The position numbers and the translations under genes are program-made. A DNA stretch of 64,000 nt from Bradyrhizobium algeriense (GTDB taxonomy: Bacteria; Pseudomonadota; Alphaproteobacteria; Rhizobiales; Xanthobacteraceae): assembly GCF_036924595.1 (NCBI RefSeq), contig NZ_JAZHRV010000001.1, forward strand, positions 6,076,001 through 6,140,000. Direction: 5' to 3'. Shown one piece after another: positions 43,866 to 53,691 of this stretch. The first letter of the stretch is position 1. The number at the start of each line of letters is the position of its first letter. The notes beneath the pieces were generated by a model that saw only the letters and a list, made by a program, of their open reading frames with translations, was not told where the DNA came from and ran no database searches.

Positions 43866-45293
43866 ATGGGATTCGAGTTAACACTTGCATCGCTGAATGC
43901 ATCCGAAGGAAGCGGCGAACGATTCCGCTCCATACGCGTGCCCGGCCGATGCCGCTTCAGCCTGTTGCCCGCCCCGGCGGCTGTCATCCTGCTCGGTCTT
44001 GGATCGTCGGCGAATGCCCAGGCCATTCCGTGGACCAGCGGAGAATTCGCCTCCCCCTGGAACGCACAGAAGATCTTTGAGCCGTCATCGCTGCCGGACC
44101 GGACCGATCCGAACAATCGCGAAGAGATCCCGCCCGAAGACATGCCGGTGAAGAAGCGACAACAGCCTGGCTATGAACCCGTCGGCATTCGCTCCGGTTC
44201 CTGGATGTTCAACCCGTCGCTGACCGCCGGAACTTTTTACGACAGCAACATCTTTGCTTCGAACACCGCGCCGCGTTCCGACATCGCGGCGGTGATCGAG
44301 CCGACGCTGCGTGCGCACTCATTATGGGGACGGCATGGCCTGGACCTGAAACTGGACGCGCAGTCGACGACCTATAACCAGTTTTCGAGCCTGAACCAGA
44401 CCAACGCCAGCCTGAAGGGCAACGGTTGGCTGGACATCACAAACGACACGATGCTGCTCGGCAGCTTTCAGATCGCACATCTGAACGAAGGCGTCGGCAC
44501 GCTCACTTCCCCCGCCAACGCCATATCGCCGACGCCATACAATTTGATGTCCGGCGACGTCACGCTGCGCAAGGAGTTCAACCGGCTGACGACATCGGTC
44601 GGCTTCCGCACCGATTCCTACGACTACGGATCGACGCGCGCGCAGGACGGCACCGTCATCAACCAGGACGCCCGCGATGGGCAGGTCTACGCGCTGCACA
44701 GCCGGATCGACTATGCGATCTCTTCCACCCTCGGCTGGTTCGGTGGCGTGGAAGGCAATCAGCGCGACATCAGGGGAACGCCGGGCCATACGCTGGACTC
44801 GCAGGGCTATCGCGCGCTGACCGGCATCACGGTCGGCTTAAGCAATCTGGTGACCGGCGAATTCGGCGCCGGCTATGTTCAGCAGCGCTTCGACGACCCG
44901 TCGATCGGCAACATCGAAGGCCCTTCCTACCGCGCACGGCTGACATGGCGGCCGACGCGCCTGCTCGACGTGCACTTCAACGCCGAACAGCTTGTCACGC
45001 AGACCACCGACACCAGCGCCACCGGCGTGCTCGCGAACGCGGTGCAGCTCGGCCTCGATTACGAGCTGCGGCGCAACATCATCGTCTCGCTCGCCGGCGG
45101 TTACGAGAACGACAAGTTCTTCGGTCAGCTCCGCAAGGACAACGTGCTGACATCAGACACCCGCGTCAAATACCTCGTCAATCGTTTCGCGGCCGTTTCC
45201 GCCTACTACCGCTACACCAAGCGCGACAGCGACATTCCCGTCTTCACCTTCGACAAACACCTGGTAGGAATGAATGTTACAGCGCAATTCTGA
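43866..45293 (+). CDS. Outer-membrane beta-barrel protein (beta-barrel porin 2 type)
   Basis: The 475-residue protein has a long N-terminal region with a hydrophobic signal core (LLPAPAAVILLGLGSSANAQ), a proline-rich segment (NREEIPPEDMPVKKRQQPG) and then a barrel of alternating strands from about residue 100 (WMFNPSLTAGTFYDSNIFAS) to the terminal FDKHLVGMNVTAQF, which ends in Phe as outer-membrane proteins do. It matches the PF10082-type barrel found in alphaproteobacterial polysaccharide operons. The start is uncertain: ATG 43866 gives a signal about 30 residues in; the frame is open back to 43593 with little coding character. The 294 bases before it hold no other gene. Confidence 0.82.
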   Translation: MGFELTLASLNASEGSGERFRSIRVPGRCRFSLLPAPAAVILLGLGSSANAQAIPWTSGEFASPWNAQKIFEPSSLPDRTDPNNREEIPPEDMPVKKRQQPGYEPVGIRSGSWMFNPSLTAGTFYDSNIFASNTAPRSDIAAVIEPTLRAHSLWGRHGLDLKLDAQSTTYNQFSSLNQTNASLKGNGWLDITNDTMLLGSFQIAHLNEGVGTLTSPANAISPTPYNLMSGDVTLRKEFNRLTTSVGFRTDSYDYGSTRAQDGTVINQDARDGQVYALHSRIDYAISSTLGWFGGVEGNQRDIRGTPGHTLDSQGYRALTGITVGLSNLVTGEFGAGYVQQRFDDPSIGNIEGPSYRARLTWRPTRLLDVHFNAEQLVTQTTDTSATGVLANAVQLGLDYELRRNIIVSLAGGYENDKFFGQLRKDNVLTSDTRVKYLVNRFAAVSAYYRYTKRDSDIPVFTFDKHLVGMNVTAQF

Positions 45294-47589
45294 CCTGCCC
45301 TATGTGATCCCCGACGAACCTCCTGCCCGCCCCGCCGCGGAAAGCTGGCAGTATCCGACCGTCGATCTGCGCGAGATGGGTCGCATCCTGCGCCGTCGCT
45401 ACCGGCTGCTGGCGCTGCCGGCCTTGGCGCTGCTCGGGCTGGCGCTGACCTATTTGATGTTCGCCACCACTCTCTATACAGCGACATCGACCGTGCTGGT
45501 CGATCCGCGCCGTGCCAATGTCGTCGAGACCAACCAGTCCGTGCTGTCAAACTTCGGCACGGATGATGCAACGATCGAAAGCCAGACGCTGCTGATCCAG
45601 TCGGTCGCGATTCTGACGCGCGTCGTTGACAAGCTGAAGCTGACCGAAGACGAGGAATTCACACCGAAGCCCGGCCTGCTCGATCCGATCAAGGGGCTAT
45701 TCCGCAGCAGCGGGCCGAGCGACGGAGCCAGCCCGGAGGACGCCGCCAGGTCTCGATCGGTCGATATCCTTCAGAAGCGGATGAAAGTGACGCGGCAGGG
45801 CACCACTTTCCTCGTCGACGTCGCCGTCAGTTCTCAATCGCCGCAGAAGGCCGCGACCATCGCCAACGCGATTGCGGATGCGTATTTCAATGAACAGGTA
45901 CGCGCCAAATACGATGCGACGCGCATTGCCGCCACCTGGCTCAACAGCCAGATCGACGAGTTGAAGTCGAAGGTTGTCGCCTCCGAAAAGGCGGTCGAGG
46001 ATTATCGTTCCGCCAATAATCTGATGGTGTCGCAGGGCGTCACGCTCAACGACCAGCAGATCACCGACCTCAACGGCAAGCTGATCGCCGCGCGCGCGCA
46101 AACCGCGGAGGCGCGGGCCAAGTATGAGCAGATCCAGGACATCGCGAAATCCGGCGGCGATCCCGGCGGCATCAACGCGGCCATTTCCTCGGAAATGATC
46201 ACCAAACTGCGTACCCAATATGCCGACATCGCCAAGAACGAAGCCGATTTGTCGAGCAAGTATGGCGCGCGTCACCCCCTCGTCGCCAATGTGCGGGCGC
46301 AGCGGCGTGATACCCAAAGACTGATCAACGAGGAAATCCGGCGGATACTGGAGAGCACCAAGCACGACTACGACGTGGCGCGTTCCCGCGAGACGTCGCT
46401 GCAGCAAAGCCTCGACAAGCTTCAGGGCGTGTCCACTTCCTCTGGCCAGGCGCAGGTGCGCTTGCGCGAACTGCAGCGCGAGGCCGAGGCCAACCGCACG
46501 CAGTATGAATCCTATCTGGCGCGGTCCAAGGAAACGACGGCGCAAGAGAGCCTCGAGATGCCGGATTCCCGGATCGTGACCAAGGCCAGCATTCCGATCA
46601 GGCCGTCGTCTCCCAAGACGATGCTGATCCTGGGTCTTGCGGTGATGCTCGGGCTCGGCGCCGGCAGCGTGCTGGCGTTCCTCGTCGACTATCTCGACGG
46701 CCGCGTCAAGACGCTCGAACAGGCCGAAGCCATATCGGGCGTGCCCGTGCTTGCGGCGGTTCCATTAGTCGGTGCGCGCGAGCTCGCCCGCCTCGCCCGG
46801 CGCGGACGCAACGAACTCGGCCGCTACGATCCGAAGAGCACGAAGTTGCTGCCGGCGCCGCTACAGCCACCCTTGACGCGCTACGCAATCGACGAGCCCG
46901 GCACGTTCTTCGCGGAAGCGATTCGTGCCGTTCGCCTTGCGCTGCAACGGACGATGCGATCGCAGCCGGTAAAGGTCGTACAGGTCACCTCCGCGCTCGA
47001 CAGCGAAGGCAAGACCACGCTGGCCATCAACCTGGCGCAGTCGCTGGCCATGCTCGGCATCCGAACGCTCCTGATTGATGGCGACCTCCGCAACCCGCAA
47101 GTGACCCGCGCACTCTGTCCGCGCGCTGACGCGGGGCTGCTCGAAGTCGCAATCGGCCAGACCGCGCCTGAACAGGCCATTCTGGTGGATCACAGCACCG
47201 GGCTTTCGATTCTGCCGTCGACCAGGATCAAGGAGGTCGAATACATCACGGAGTTGATGTTCTCCGACCGGATCGTCGACGTTCTCGATCACTTCCGTCA
47301 CCGCTACGAATTGATCGTGATCGACTCGCCGCCGCTGGTGCCTTTGGTCGATGGCCGCGCGCTCGCCGAACTCGCAGATCGCATCATCCTGGCGCTGGCA
47401 TGGGATCAGACCCCCGGCGAAGTGCTGTCCCATGCCATGGACTTGCTGTCCCCGGTCAGCGACCGGATCATGGGGACGGTGCTCACACGAGTGGATCTCA
47501 GCCGCCTGCAGTTCTACGACTATTACCGCAGCTCGGCCTATCTCAAGCCATACGGCGCCGCGAGCCTCCATGCCGGAGCGGCGCGGTGA
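45274..47589 (+). CDS. Wzz-type chain-length regulator fused to BY-kinase (tyrosine autokinase)
   Basis: Inner-membrane co-polymerase and bacterial tyrosine kinase that sets polymer length. The 771-residue protein has the Wzz head between two helices (about 44-64 and 455-475), a long periplasmic coiled coil, and a cytoplasmic kinase with Walker A SALDSEGKTT (Lys580), Walker A' LLIDGDLRNP and Walker B LIVIDSPP. The C-terminal tyrosine cluster is FYDYYRSSAYLKPYG. The gene overlaps the barrel gene by 20 bases, so expression is coupled. No low-molecular-weight tyrosine phosphatase, its usual partner, is in the window. Confidence 0.93.
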   Translation: MLQRNSDLPYVIPDEPPARPAAESWQYPTVDLREMGRILRRRYRLLALPALALLGLALTYLMFATTLYTATSTVLVDPRRANVVETNQSVLSNFGTDDATIESQTLLIQSVAILTRVVDKLKLTEDEEFTPKPGLLDPIKGLFRSSGPSDGASPEDAARSRSVDILQKRMKVTRQGTTFLVDVAVSSQSPQKAATIANAIADAYFNEQVRAKYDATRIAATWLNSQIDELKSKVVASEKAVEDYRSANNLMVSQGVTLNDQQITDLNGKLIAARAQTAEARAKYEQIQDIAKSGGDPGGINAAISSEMITKLRTQYADIAKNEADLSSKYGARHPLVANVRAQRRDTQRLINEEIRRILESTKHDYDVARSRETSLQQSLDKLQGVSTSSGQAQVRLRELQREAEANRTQYESYLARSKETTAQESLEMPDSRIVTKASIPIRPSSPKTMLILGLAVMLGLGAGSVLAFLVDYLDGRVKTLEQAEAISGVPVLAAVPLVGARELARLARRGRNELGRYDPKSTKLLPAPLQPPLTRYAIDEPGTFFAEAIRAVRLALQRTMRSQPVKVVQVTSALDSEGKTTLAINLAQSLAMLGIRTLLIDGDLRNPQVTRALCPRADAGLLEVAIGQTAPEQAILVDHSTGLSILPSTRIKEVEYITELMFSDRIVDVLDHFRHRYELIVIDSPPLVPLVDGRALAELADRIILALAWDQTPGEVLSHAMDLLSPVSDRIMGTVLTRVDLSRLQFYDYYRSSAYLKPYGAASLHAGAAR

Positions 47590-48986
47590 GAGTGCGTGGA
47601 CCGTTGCACGGACCGGCCGGCATCGCACAGGTGCATCGCCGCCCCCTTGCGTCACCGGCAGTGCGGCCGGCTTCCTATGCGCATGGGCGCATGGCGAATG
47701 CCGACGCATTCATCGAACGGATCGCAGCCGGCCTGTTGCTGCTGGCCGTGATTGCAACGTTCACGCTCTCCTCCTCCGTTCTGACCAACTGGAAAATCCA
47801 CTATTTGACGGCAGGCGGCAATTTTTACGAAAAACTGCACCCCGCAACCTATTTCAGCTTGCTTGCATTCTCTCTGCTGTTGCTGCGCAGCCGCGGCCCG
47901 GTCGGCGAGATCAACCGGATGTTTTCCGAATCGAAACTGCTGCTGGCGTATCTGCTCTGCTGGCTGTTTCTCTTGATCCAGGTGTTCGTGCTCGAACGCC
48001 CGTTCACGGTCATCATCGACACGTTTCTGCTGCCGATCCTGATCGCAATGGTGATGTGGCAACTGTCAGCGTCGCGAAAACATTCGCTGGCCTGGGCCGT
48101 TCATTTCACCATCCTGCTGAACGTCGTGATCGGCTACTACGAGTATTTCTCCGGCCATCGGCTGATCCCGTTGACGCTCGGCGACGTCGTGGTGGTGGGG
48201 GAATGGCGCTCCGCGGCGCTGCTGGGCCACCCGCTCACGGCATCCGGCGTTGTCGGCGCCTATGTTCTGGCGCTGGTGCTTCGTCCGGCGATTTGTCCGC
48301 CGATCCTGCTGCGGCTGCCGCTGATCGCATTCAGCCTCGGATCGCTGATGGCCTTTGGTGGCAGAACGTCGCTGGTCACCGTGCTGGCGATGATCGGGCT
48401 GCTCGGGGCCTTTGAGGCGTTCCGCCTGATGCGGGGAAGGCGAATGCCGCTTCCCGCGGCAATACTGGCAATCTGCGTGCTGTTTGCCGCAGGCGCCATC
48501 GTATTCGCCGCGCTCGACCTCGGCATTTTCGACAAGATGCTGCTGCGCTTCTCTTCCGACAAGGGCAGCACGCTGGCGCGCTATGCCACCTTCAGCCTGC
48601 TCTCGCATTTCGACTGGCATGAACTGATCCTCGGCCCCAACCCGGTTCGGGTGAATGCGCTGCAGTCGCAGCTCGGCCTCAACTACGGCATCGAAAACTT
48701 CTGGATTGCCTCCGTCGTCCAGTTCGGTCTCGTCCACACCATCCTGCTGACGGTCGGACTGGTCTGTTTCTTCGTCGAGTTGCTGCGCCGCTCGAACCCC
48801 GCGGCATGGGCGATCGTGCTGCTGATCGTCATCATCGCCGCCAGTTCGGTGAGCTTCTCGTCGAAGAACATTCAACTCGCGCAGTTCGTGATCCTCATTT
48901 CGGTCTTGCTGCCGCGCGAGCCGCGGCGCGGCGCCGCGCCCGCGCAAGTCCGCACCCCCATCAGCTACCGGTCCGTTCCGGCATAA
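47586..48986 (+). CDS. O-antigen polymerase/ligase-like membrane protein (probable Wzy)
   Basis: Multi-pass protein predicted to polymerise repeat units on the periplasmic side. There are about eleven helices and a large loop near residues 305-375 (FSSDKGSTLARYATFSLLSH) as in Wzy_C/O-antigen ligase proteins, with FGGRTSLVTVLAM in a preceding helix. I use the GTG at 47586, which overlaps the kinase stop (GTGA) and has a CGGAG site; ATG 47691 would remove 35 residues of basic head. Cluster position between Wzz and glycosyltransferases supports the Wzy role; a ligase role is the alternative. Confidence 0.8.
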   Translation: MRVRGPLHGPAGIAQVHRRPLASPAVRPASYAHGRMANADAFIERIAAGLLLLAVIATFTLSSSVLTNWKIHYLTAGGNFYEKLHPATYFSLLAFSLLLLRSRGPVGEINRMFSESKLLLAYLLCWLFLLIQVFVLERPFTVIIDTFLLPILIAMVMWQLSASRKHSLAWAVHFTILLNVVIGYYEYFSGHRLIPLTLGDVVVVGEWRSAALLGHPLTASGVVGAYVLALVLRPAICPPILLRLPLIAFSLGSLMAFGGRTSLVTVLAMIGLLGAFEAFRLMRGRRMPLPAAILAICVLFAAGAIVFAALDLGIFDKMLLRFSSDKGSTLARYATFSLLSHFDWHELILGPNPVRVNALQSQLGLNYGIENFWIASVVQFGLVHTILLTVGLVCFFVELLRRSNPAAWAIVLLIVIIAASSVSFSSKNIQLAQFVILISVLLPREPRRGAAPAQVRTPISYRSVPA

Positions 48987-49004
48987 CTCGGGATTCCCTT
49001 TCGC

Positions 49005-50039
49005 ATGACCATCTATGTCGACAACACCCATCTCGGACGTCACGTCACCGGTCTCGAACGCATCACGCTCGAGCTGTTCTCCGAGGCCGCGCTGGCGCCG
49101 CTCGACGTCGTTCCGGTGAGGGCGCAGGGTGTTCGCCAGATGGTGACGACGCAGACCCTGGGATTGCCGATGCGGCTCGCCGCTTCGTCCTCCATCCTGC
49201 TATGCCCCGGCTTTCCGCCCAGTCCGCTGCTACGGCCGTTCGCATCGCGGGTGCTGCCCTATATCCACGATGACTTTCTGATCACGCGGCGCGCCGAGCT
49301 CAATATGCGGGCGCGGCTCTATATGGCCGGGCCCTTCAAGCTCGCGTTGCGCCACTACCCGCGCTTTCTGGCAAATTCCGGCGACACAAGACGCAAACTT
49401 GCCGCGCATTGCCGGCCAGATGCCGAGGTGACGCTCTATCGGCCTTCGGTCCGCAACGTGTTCGGCCTCGACACCGGACAACGCGGCGAACGCAGTGCGC
49501 AGCCGCAACCGCTTCGACTGATCGCGCTGGGCACGGTGGAGCCGCGCAAGAATTTCAGGGCCGCGGCGAAAATCCTCGATGCGTTGCGCGTGCAGGGATT
49601 TCCGGAAGCGACGCTGGACATCGTCGGTAGACCGGGATGGAGCGACGACTGGCAAGCGCTTGAGAGCCAACCGGGCGTCACGCTGCACGGATATCAGTCC
49701 GCTGAACGGGTCAATCAGTTACTTGACGCCGCCGACCTGTTCATCTGCACCTCCCATGACGAAGGGCTGGGACTGCCGCTGCTGGAGGCGCAATACGCCG
49801 GCCTGCCGATCATCGCCCCCGACGCCGCCATTTTCCGCGAGGTGCTCGGCGAGTCCGGCATCCATGTCGATCCCGCCGATCCTTCCAGCGCGGCCGCGCG
49901 GATCGCGGCTGCCCTGTCGAACGAAGACTGGCGTGCCCGATACGTGGCGCTGGCGGTGCGGAATCTGGCGCGCTGGAACGACCTGGCGCGCGGCGACCGC
50001 GACACGGTCATCAGCCTGATCGCCAGCCTTGCCGCCTGA
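49005..50039 (+). CDS. Glycosyltransferase family 4 protein
   Basis: GT-B fold transferase of the polymer assembly line. The 344-residue protein has IALGTVEPRKNFRAAAKIL at the start of the C-terminal Rossmann domain and the donor-binding motif SHDEGLGLPLLEAQYAGLPI (EX7E), followed by PDAAIFREVLGESG. This is the typical layout of the GT4/mannosyltransferase WbaZ-like branch. It is cytoplasmic and membrane-associated and would add one sugar to the lipid-linked intermediate. The sugar is not readable. Confidence 0.88.
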   Translation: MTIYVDNTHLGRHVTGLERITLELFSEAALAPLDVVPVRAQGVRQMVTTQTLGLPMRLAASSSILLCPGFPPSPLLRPFASRVLPYIHDDFLITRRAELNMRARLYMAGPFKLALRHYPRFLANSGDTRRKLAAHCRPDAEVTLYRPSVRNVFGLDTGQRGERSAQPQPLRLIALGTVEPRKNFRAAAKILDALRVQGFPEATLDIVGRPGWSDDWQALESQPGVTLHGYQSAERVNQLLDAADLFICTSHDEGLGLPLLEAQYAGLPIIAPDAAIFREVLGESGIHVDPADPSSAAARIAAALSNEDWRARYVALAVRNLARWNDLARGDRDTVISLIASLAA

Positions 50040-50080
50040 CACTCGCGTTCCAGGAAATTCAGGTCCGGAGTACCGCAGCC

Positions 50081-51187
50081 TTGCATGACACCAGCGCCAC
50101 AAGGCATCAGGACGGGTTGCGCATCATTGCGGCCAGCGCCGTGGTGATCCTTCACTATTCCGATTACTTCAAGGACGCGGGCGTCGGCCAATTCATGGTC
50201 GCGCGCACCTGGCATTTCAACCTGTTCGTGGACCTGTTCTTTGTCGTCTCCGGCTTTGTCATCGCCCGGCAGTATTTCGGCCGCGTCAACGACGCCGCAT
50301 CGATCGGCCGCTTCCTCTGGCGTCGCCTCGCCCGCATCTATCCACTGCACCTCGCCACGCTTGCCTTCTATATAGCGCTTGCCGGCGCGCTTCATTTCGG
50401 CGCCGCCCGGACCGACAACCCCGCCCGTTACCCGCTTTCCGACCTGCCCGCACAGTTCCTGCTGCTTCACGCCTTCATCGGCGAGCGCCTGACGTTCAAC
50501 TTCCCGAGTTGGTCGCTGTCGGCGGAAATGTTCTGCTATCTGCTTTTCCCGACCGTCGCGCTGATCGCGCAACGCCGCAAGGAGACGGTCATTGCGCTCG
50601 TGGCTCTCGCCGCGCTCGCCAACTCCCTTTGGGCGTGGGCAGCAGGAATGGCGGCGTGGGCCGACTGGATCAACCAGGGCGGCGCCTTCAGGGCGCTGCC
50701 TGCCTTCAACCTCGGCATGGCCTGCTATCTGTTCCGCGACCGGATCGCGCGCTGGCCCACAATTCCTGGCGCGCTGGCCGCATCGCTGGCGGCGTTTATT
50801 GTGCTCGGTTCCCTGCTGCCGACGATGACTGCCCTGCTGGCGATCTATGCCATCGCGATGCTTGCCATCCAGGCCGATTGCGCGGGACGCGAGACGCTGC
50901 TGTCGCGGCTCCGCTTCGATCGCTGGTCGCCGCTGACCTATTCCTGCTACATGCTGCATATTCCGGTTGCGACCGTCATCATCACCTTCGGGTCGCGGCT
51001 GCTTTCGCTGTCGCCGCATGAACGCTTGATACTTGCGCCGGTGGCGATCGTCGTTCTTGCATTCGCGAGCATCGTCTCATTGCGCGCGTTTGAAACGCCG
51101 CTGCGGCGATATCTGACCGAGGCCTACGACCGCCGCGCCATCAGGCCCGAACCGTCTCCCGCGATCTCGCGGCAGGAGGGTGCATGA
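50081..51187 (+). CDS. Acyltransferase family 3 membrane protein (first of a pair)
   Basis: Integral-membrane O-acyltransferase that adds acetyl or another acyl group to sugars. The 368-residue protein has about ten helices and the family opening QDGLRIIAASAVVILHYSDY (with the catalytic His in VVILHY), FFVVSGFVIARQYFG and FRSLWRRLARIYP-like RFLWRRLARIYPLHL. It starts at a TTG (50081), 9 bases after GGAG; no ATG in frame fits the fold. The 3' end overlaps the second acyltransferase gene by 4 bases. Two such enzymes would give two different decorations on the polymer. Confidence 0.85.
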   Translation: MHDTSATRHQDGLRIIAASAVVILHYSDYFKDAGVGQFMVARTWHFNLFVDLFFVVSGFVIARQYFGRVNDAASIGRFLWRRLARIYPLHLATLAFYIALAGALHFGAARTDNPARYPLSDLPAQFLLLHAFIGERLTFNFPSWSLSAEMFCYLLFPTVALIAQRRKETVIALVALAALANSLWAWAAGMAAWADWINQGGAFRALPAFNLGMACYLFRDRIARWPTIPGALAASLAAFIVLGSLLPTMTALLAIYAIAMLAIQADCAGRETLLSRLRFDRWSPLTYSCYMLHIPVATVIITFGSRLLSLSPHERLILAPVAIVVLAFASIVSLRAFETPLRRYLTEAYDRRAIRPEPSPAISRQEGA

Positions 51188-52239
51188 TGACGGTCGTGGA
51201 GCGCATACCGGCAAACGCGGGATCCCTGAGCGTCGCACAGGCGCCGGCCCGAAGCCGAGACGGCATCATCGACGCCATGCGCGGCATTGCCATCCTGATG
51301 GTGATCGGAATTCATTCGCTGCCGCAGCCGCTCGATGCCATCTGGGCAAAATCGCTCGACGCGGCGCTGCGGCCCTGCGTGCCGGTCTTCCTGTTCGCCT
51401 CCGGATATCTGACGGCGCTCTCCGGCCGCGTGCCGTTCGCGAAACGGTTAAAGGCGGCCTTGATTCCCTACGCGATCGCGTTCGTCGCCGCCTATGCCTA
51501 CATGGCGCTGCATAATCCGGCGATGGACCATCGCATCGGCACGACGCTGGCGCGGTTCGCCCTGGGGTACGTCTTCGTCTACTATTACGTCTTCGTCTAT
51601 GTCTGCTGCACGTTCGGCCTATGGCTCGTCTTCGCGGTTGGCGGCACCGGACAACCTGCTTCAAGAAAACGGATTGCGGCGCTGCTGATCCTCTCGATCG
51701 GCTGCGGTCTGCTCGCAGGCAGCTATCTTGATCCTGCTATGTCCAGGTTGGGCGCCTCGGACGCACTGCTCGACGAAGTCCGCGTGCGCGACATTCCGTT
51801 CTGGTTCTCATTTGCCGCGCTCGGCGCGCTGACCGCGATGTTCGCAGACCTGAGCGACCACAACATGCGCCGCGCGCTGCCTGGCGCCACGCTGGCGGCC
51901 TACATGTTCTATGCCGCCGTGCGCATTCTCGGCCTCGGCGACGCCGCCACCTACGATTCGACCGCCTTCTTCCTCTATGCAGCGCTGTTCTGCGTTGCAC
52001 TGTTCGCCGTCCAGCCAAGCTCGCCGCTGCTTGGATGGTTCGGCTCGGGCAGCTATTTCATCTATCTCTGGCACATCTTCATCGTCATGCTGCTGCGCGA
52101 TCACACCACGCTGCATCAGCTCGGCGGCATCGCCAGCTTCGCCGTTTGCGGCGGCTTGGCCATCCTCCTCAGCGCCGCCGCGCTGCTGGCCGTCCGGCAG
52201 TTCGCCTCCGCCCGACTCTGCCGCTGGCTGGGGGCCTGA
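51184..52239 (+). CDS. Acyltransferase family 3 membrane protein (second of a pair)
   Basis: The 351-residue membrane protein has about ten helices, with RDGIIDAMRGIAILMVIGIHS near the N-terminus (His at the catalytic position of the AT3 family), VPVFLFASGYLTALSGRVPF, and a C-terminal FGSGSYFIYLWHIFIVMLLR. It is related to but clearly different from the preceding acyltransferase, so it is not a simple recent duplicate. Overlapping ATGA start. Likely substrate: the exopolysaccharide or its lipid-linked unit, moved or modified at the membrane. Confidence 0.85.
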   Translation: MMTVVERIPANAGSLSVAQAPARSRDGIIDAMRGIAILMVIGIHSLPQPLDAIWAKSLDAALRPCVPVFLFASGYLTALSGRVPFAKRLKAALIPYAIAFVAAYAYMALHNPAMDHRIGTTLARFALGYVFVYYYVFVYVCCTFGLWLVFAVGGTGQPASRKRIAALLILSIGCGLLAGSYLDPAMSRLGASDALLDEVRVRDIPFWFSFAALGALTAMFADLSDHNMRRALPGATLAAYMFYAAVRILGLGDAATYDSTAFFLYAALFCVALFAVQPSSPLLGWFGSGSYFIYLWHIFIVMLLRDHTTLHQLGGIASFAVCGGLAILLSAAALLAVRQFASARLCRWLGA

Positions 52240-52240
52240 G

Positions 52241-53680
52241 ATGCTCTTAAAACACACCCTGCTCTATCTGCCTGCGCAATTCGTCGGGCCGCTGTTCCAG
52301 CTTGTGGCGATGATCGTGTGGACGCATGTCGTCGATGAGCACACGCTCGGCGTCATCACGCTGATCACAGCCACGCACGAATTGCTGCAGATCGGCTTCC
52401 TCGCCTGGTGGTCGCAATATGCGCTGCGTTTCCTCGGACGCTATCAGGACGCCAACGACGCGCCGCGCTTCTACCGTACCGAAAACGCGGTCCTGCTCGC
52501 ATCCGTTACGTTGCAGAGCGCGGCCGTCATTGGAATTCTGCTTCTGGTGATTGCGCCCGGCGCCAGAACGGACCTCCTCCTTGCCGCCGTCGCCTATGTG
52601 ATTACCCGATCCCTCAATCTCTATATCGGCGAGCGCGCCCGCGCGCAGCAGCAGATCCGGGTCTACACGATCCAGCAGGTATTCGGGCCGTCGGTCGGAT
52701 TTGTCCTCGGCCTGGTGCTGATCAAATTGTTCGGCCAATCGGCGGAGTGGCCGCTTGCGGGATACGCGGCGGCGCAACTGACCGCGGCGCTGATGGTGAT
52801 GCCGACGCTGCGCTGCGGCTACCGCCTTTGGCCGATCGACCGGGAGATCGTCACGCACGCGCTGCGCTACGGCATTCCACTGATCGTCGGCGGCGCGCTC
52901 GGCTGGGTCGGCCTCAACGCGTCGCGCTTCATCGTCAACCAGATGTCGGGCGTGGCCGCGGCCGGGCTGTTCGCGGTCGGTTACGGCCTCGGCCAGCGCG
53001 CCGCGGCGGTTGCGGCCATGCTGGTGACGGCCGCCGCGTTTCCGCTGGCGGTCAAGAGCATGGAACAGGAGGGCAGCCAGGCCGGCATGCGCCAGCTTGC
53101 CGCCAACAGCGCGCTCCTGGTCGCCATCCTGGCGCCGAGCCTCGCCGGCATCTTCATGCTGAGAGCGGAGATCGTGCATCTGTTGATCGCAGTTCCGTTC
53201 CAGGCGGTGACGCTCGCCGTGCTGCCGCTCTCCACGCTTGCCGGCGCGATCCGCAACCTGCGCGCCCATTTCGGCGACCAGGTGTTTCTCCTGCAGAATC
53301 GCACGCGCTGGATGATGGGAATTGCGGCGATCGACGCGTCGACAACCGTTGTGCTGAGCGCTCTGTTCCTGCCGCGCTGGGGACTCACAGGAGTGGCCGG
53401 CGCCACCGTGCTGGCGGCGCTGGCGGCGGCAAGTGTCAGCTTCTCGATCGGGTTTACCCGGTTTGGCCTGCGGCTTCCGGTCGGCCATCTCGTGCGCATC
53501 GCTTTGGCCACGATCGCGATGGCGGCGTTGCTGCGGATCTTCCCGGAAGCCCGCACCATTGCCGTGCTGGCGGCACATGTCACGGCCGGCGCCGCCGTCT
53601 ATTTCGGCGCGCTCGCCCTGCTCTACGCACCGACGCTGGTGCGAATACTCCGCCCGCGCCCCCAACATTCGGGAGCGTGA
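52241..53680 (+). CDS. Polysaccharide flippase of the MOP superfamily (probable Wzx)
   Basis: Multi-pass protein predicted to flip the undecaprenyl-linked repeat unit to the periplasm. ATG 52241, one base after the previous stop, gives 479 residues and about twelve to fourteen helices, the normal Wzx size. Features include YLPAQFVGPLFQLVAMIVW in helix 1, RYGIPLIVGGALGWVGLNAS at the start of the second half and GLTGVAGATVLAALAAASVS near the end. Frames open further upstream overlap the acyltransferase gene and are not coding. It completes the Wzx/Wzy/Wzz/Wza set of the cluster. Confidence 0.85.
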   Translation: MLLKHTLLYLPAQFVGPLFQLVAMIVWTHVVDEHTLGVITLITATHELLQIGFLAWWSQYALRFLGRYQDANDAPRFYRTENAVLLASVTLQSAAVIGILLLVIAPGARTDLLLAAVAYVITRSLNLYIGERARAQQQIRVYTIQQVFGPSVGFVLGLVLIKLFGQSAEWPLAGYAAAQLTAALMVMPTLRCGYRLWPIDREIVTHALRYGIPLIVGGALGWVGLNASRFIVNQMSGVAAAGLFAVGYGLGQRAAAVAAMLVTAAAFPLAVKSMEQEGSQAGMRQLAANSALLVAILAPSLAGIFMLRAEIVHLLIAVPFQAVTLAVLPLSTLAGAIRNLRAHFGDQVFLLQNRTRWMMGIAAIDASTTVVLSALFLPRWGLTGVAGATVLAALAAASVSFSIGFTRFGLRLPVGHLVRIALATIAMAALLRIFPEARTIAVLAAHVTAGAAVYFGALALLYAPTLVRILRPRPQHSGA

Positions 53681-53691
53681 GTGATCTCGAC

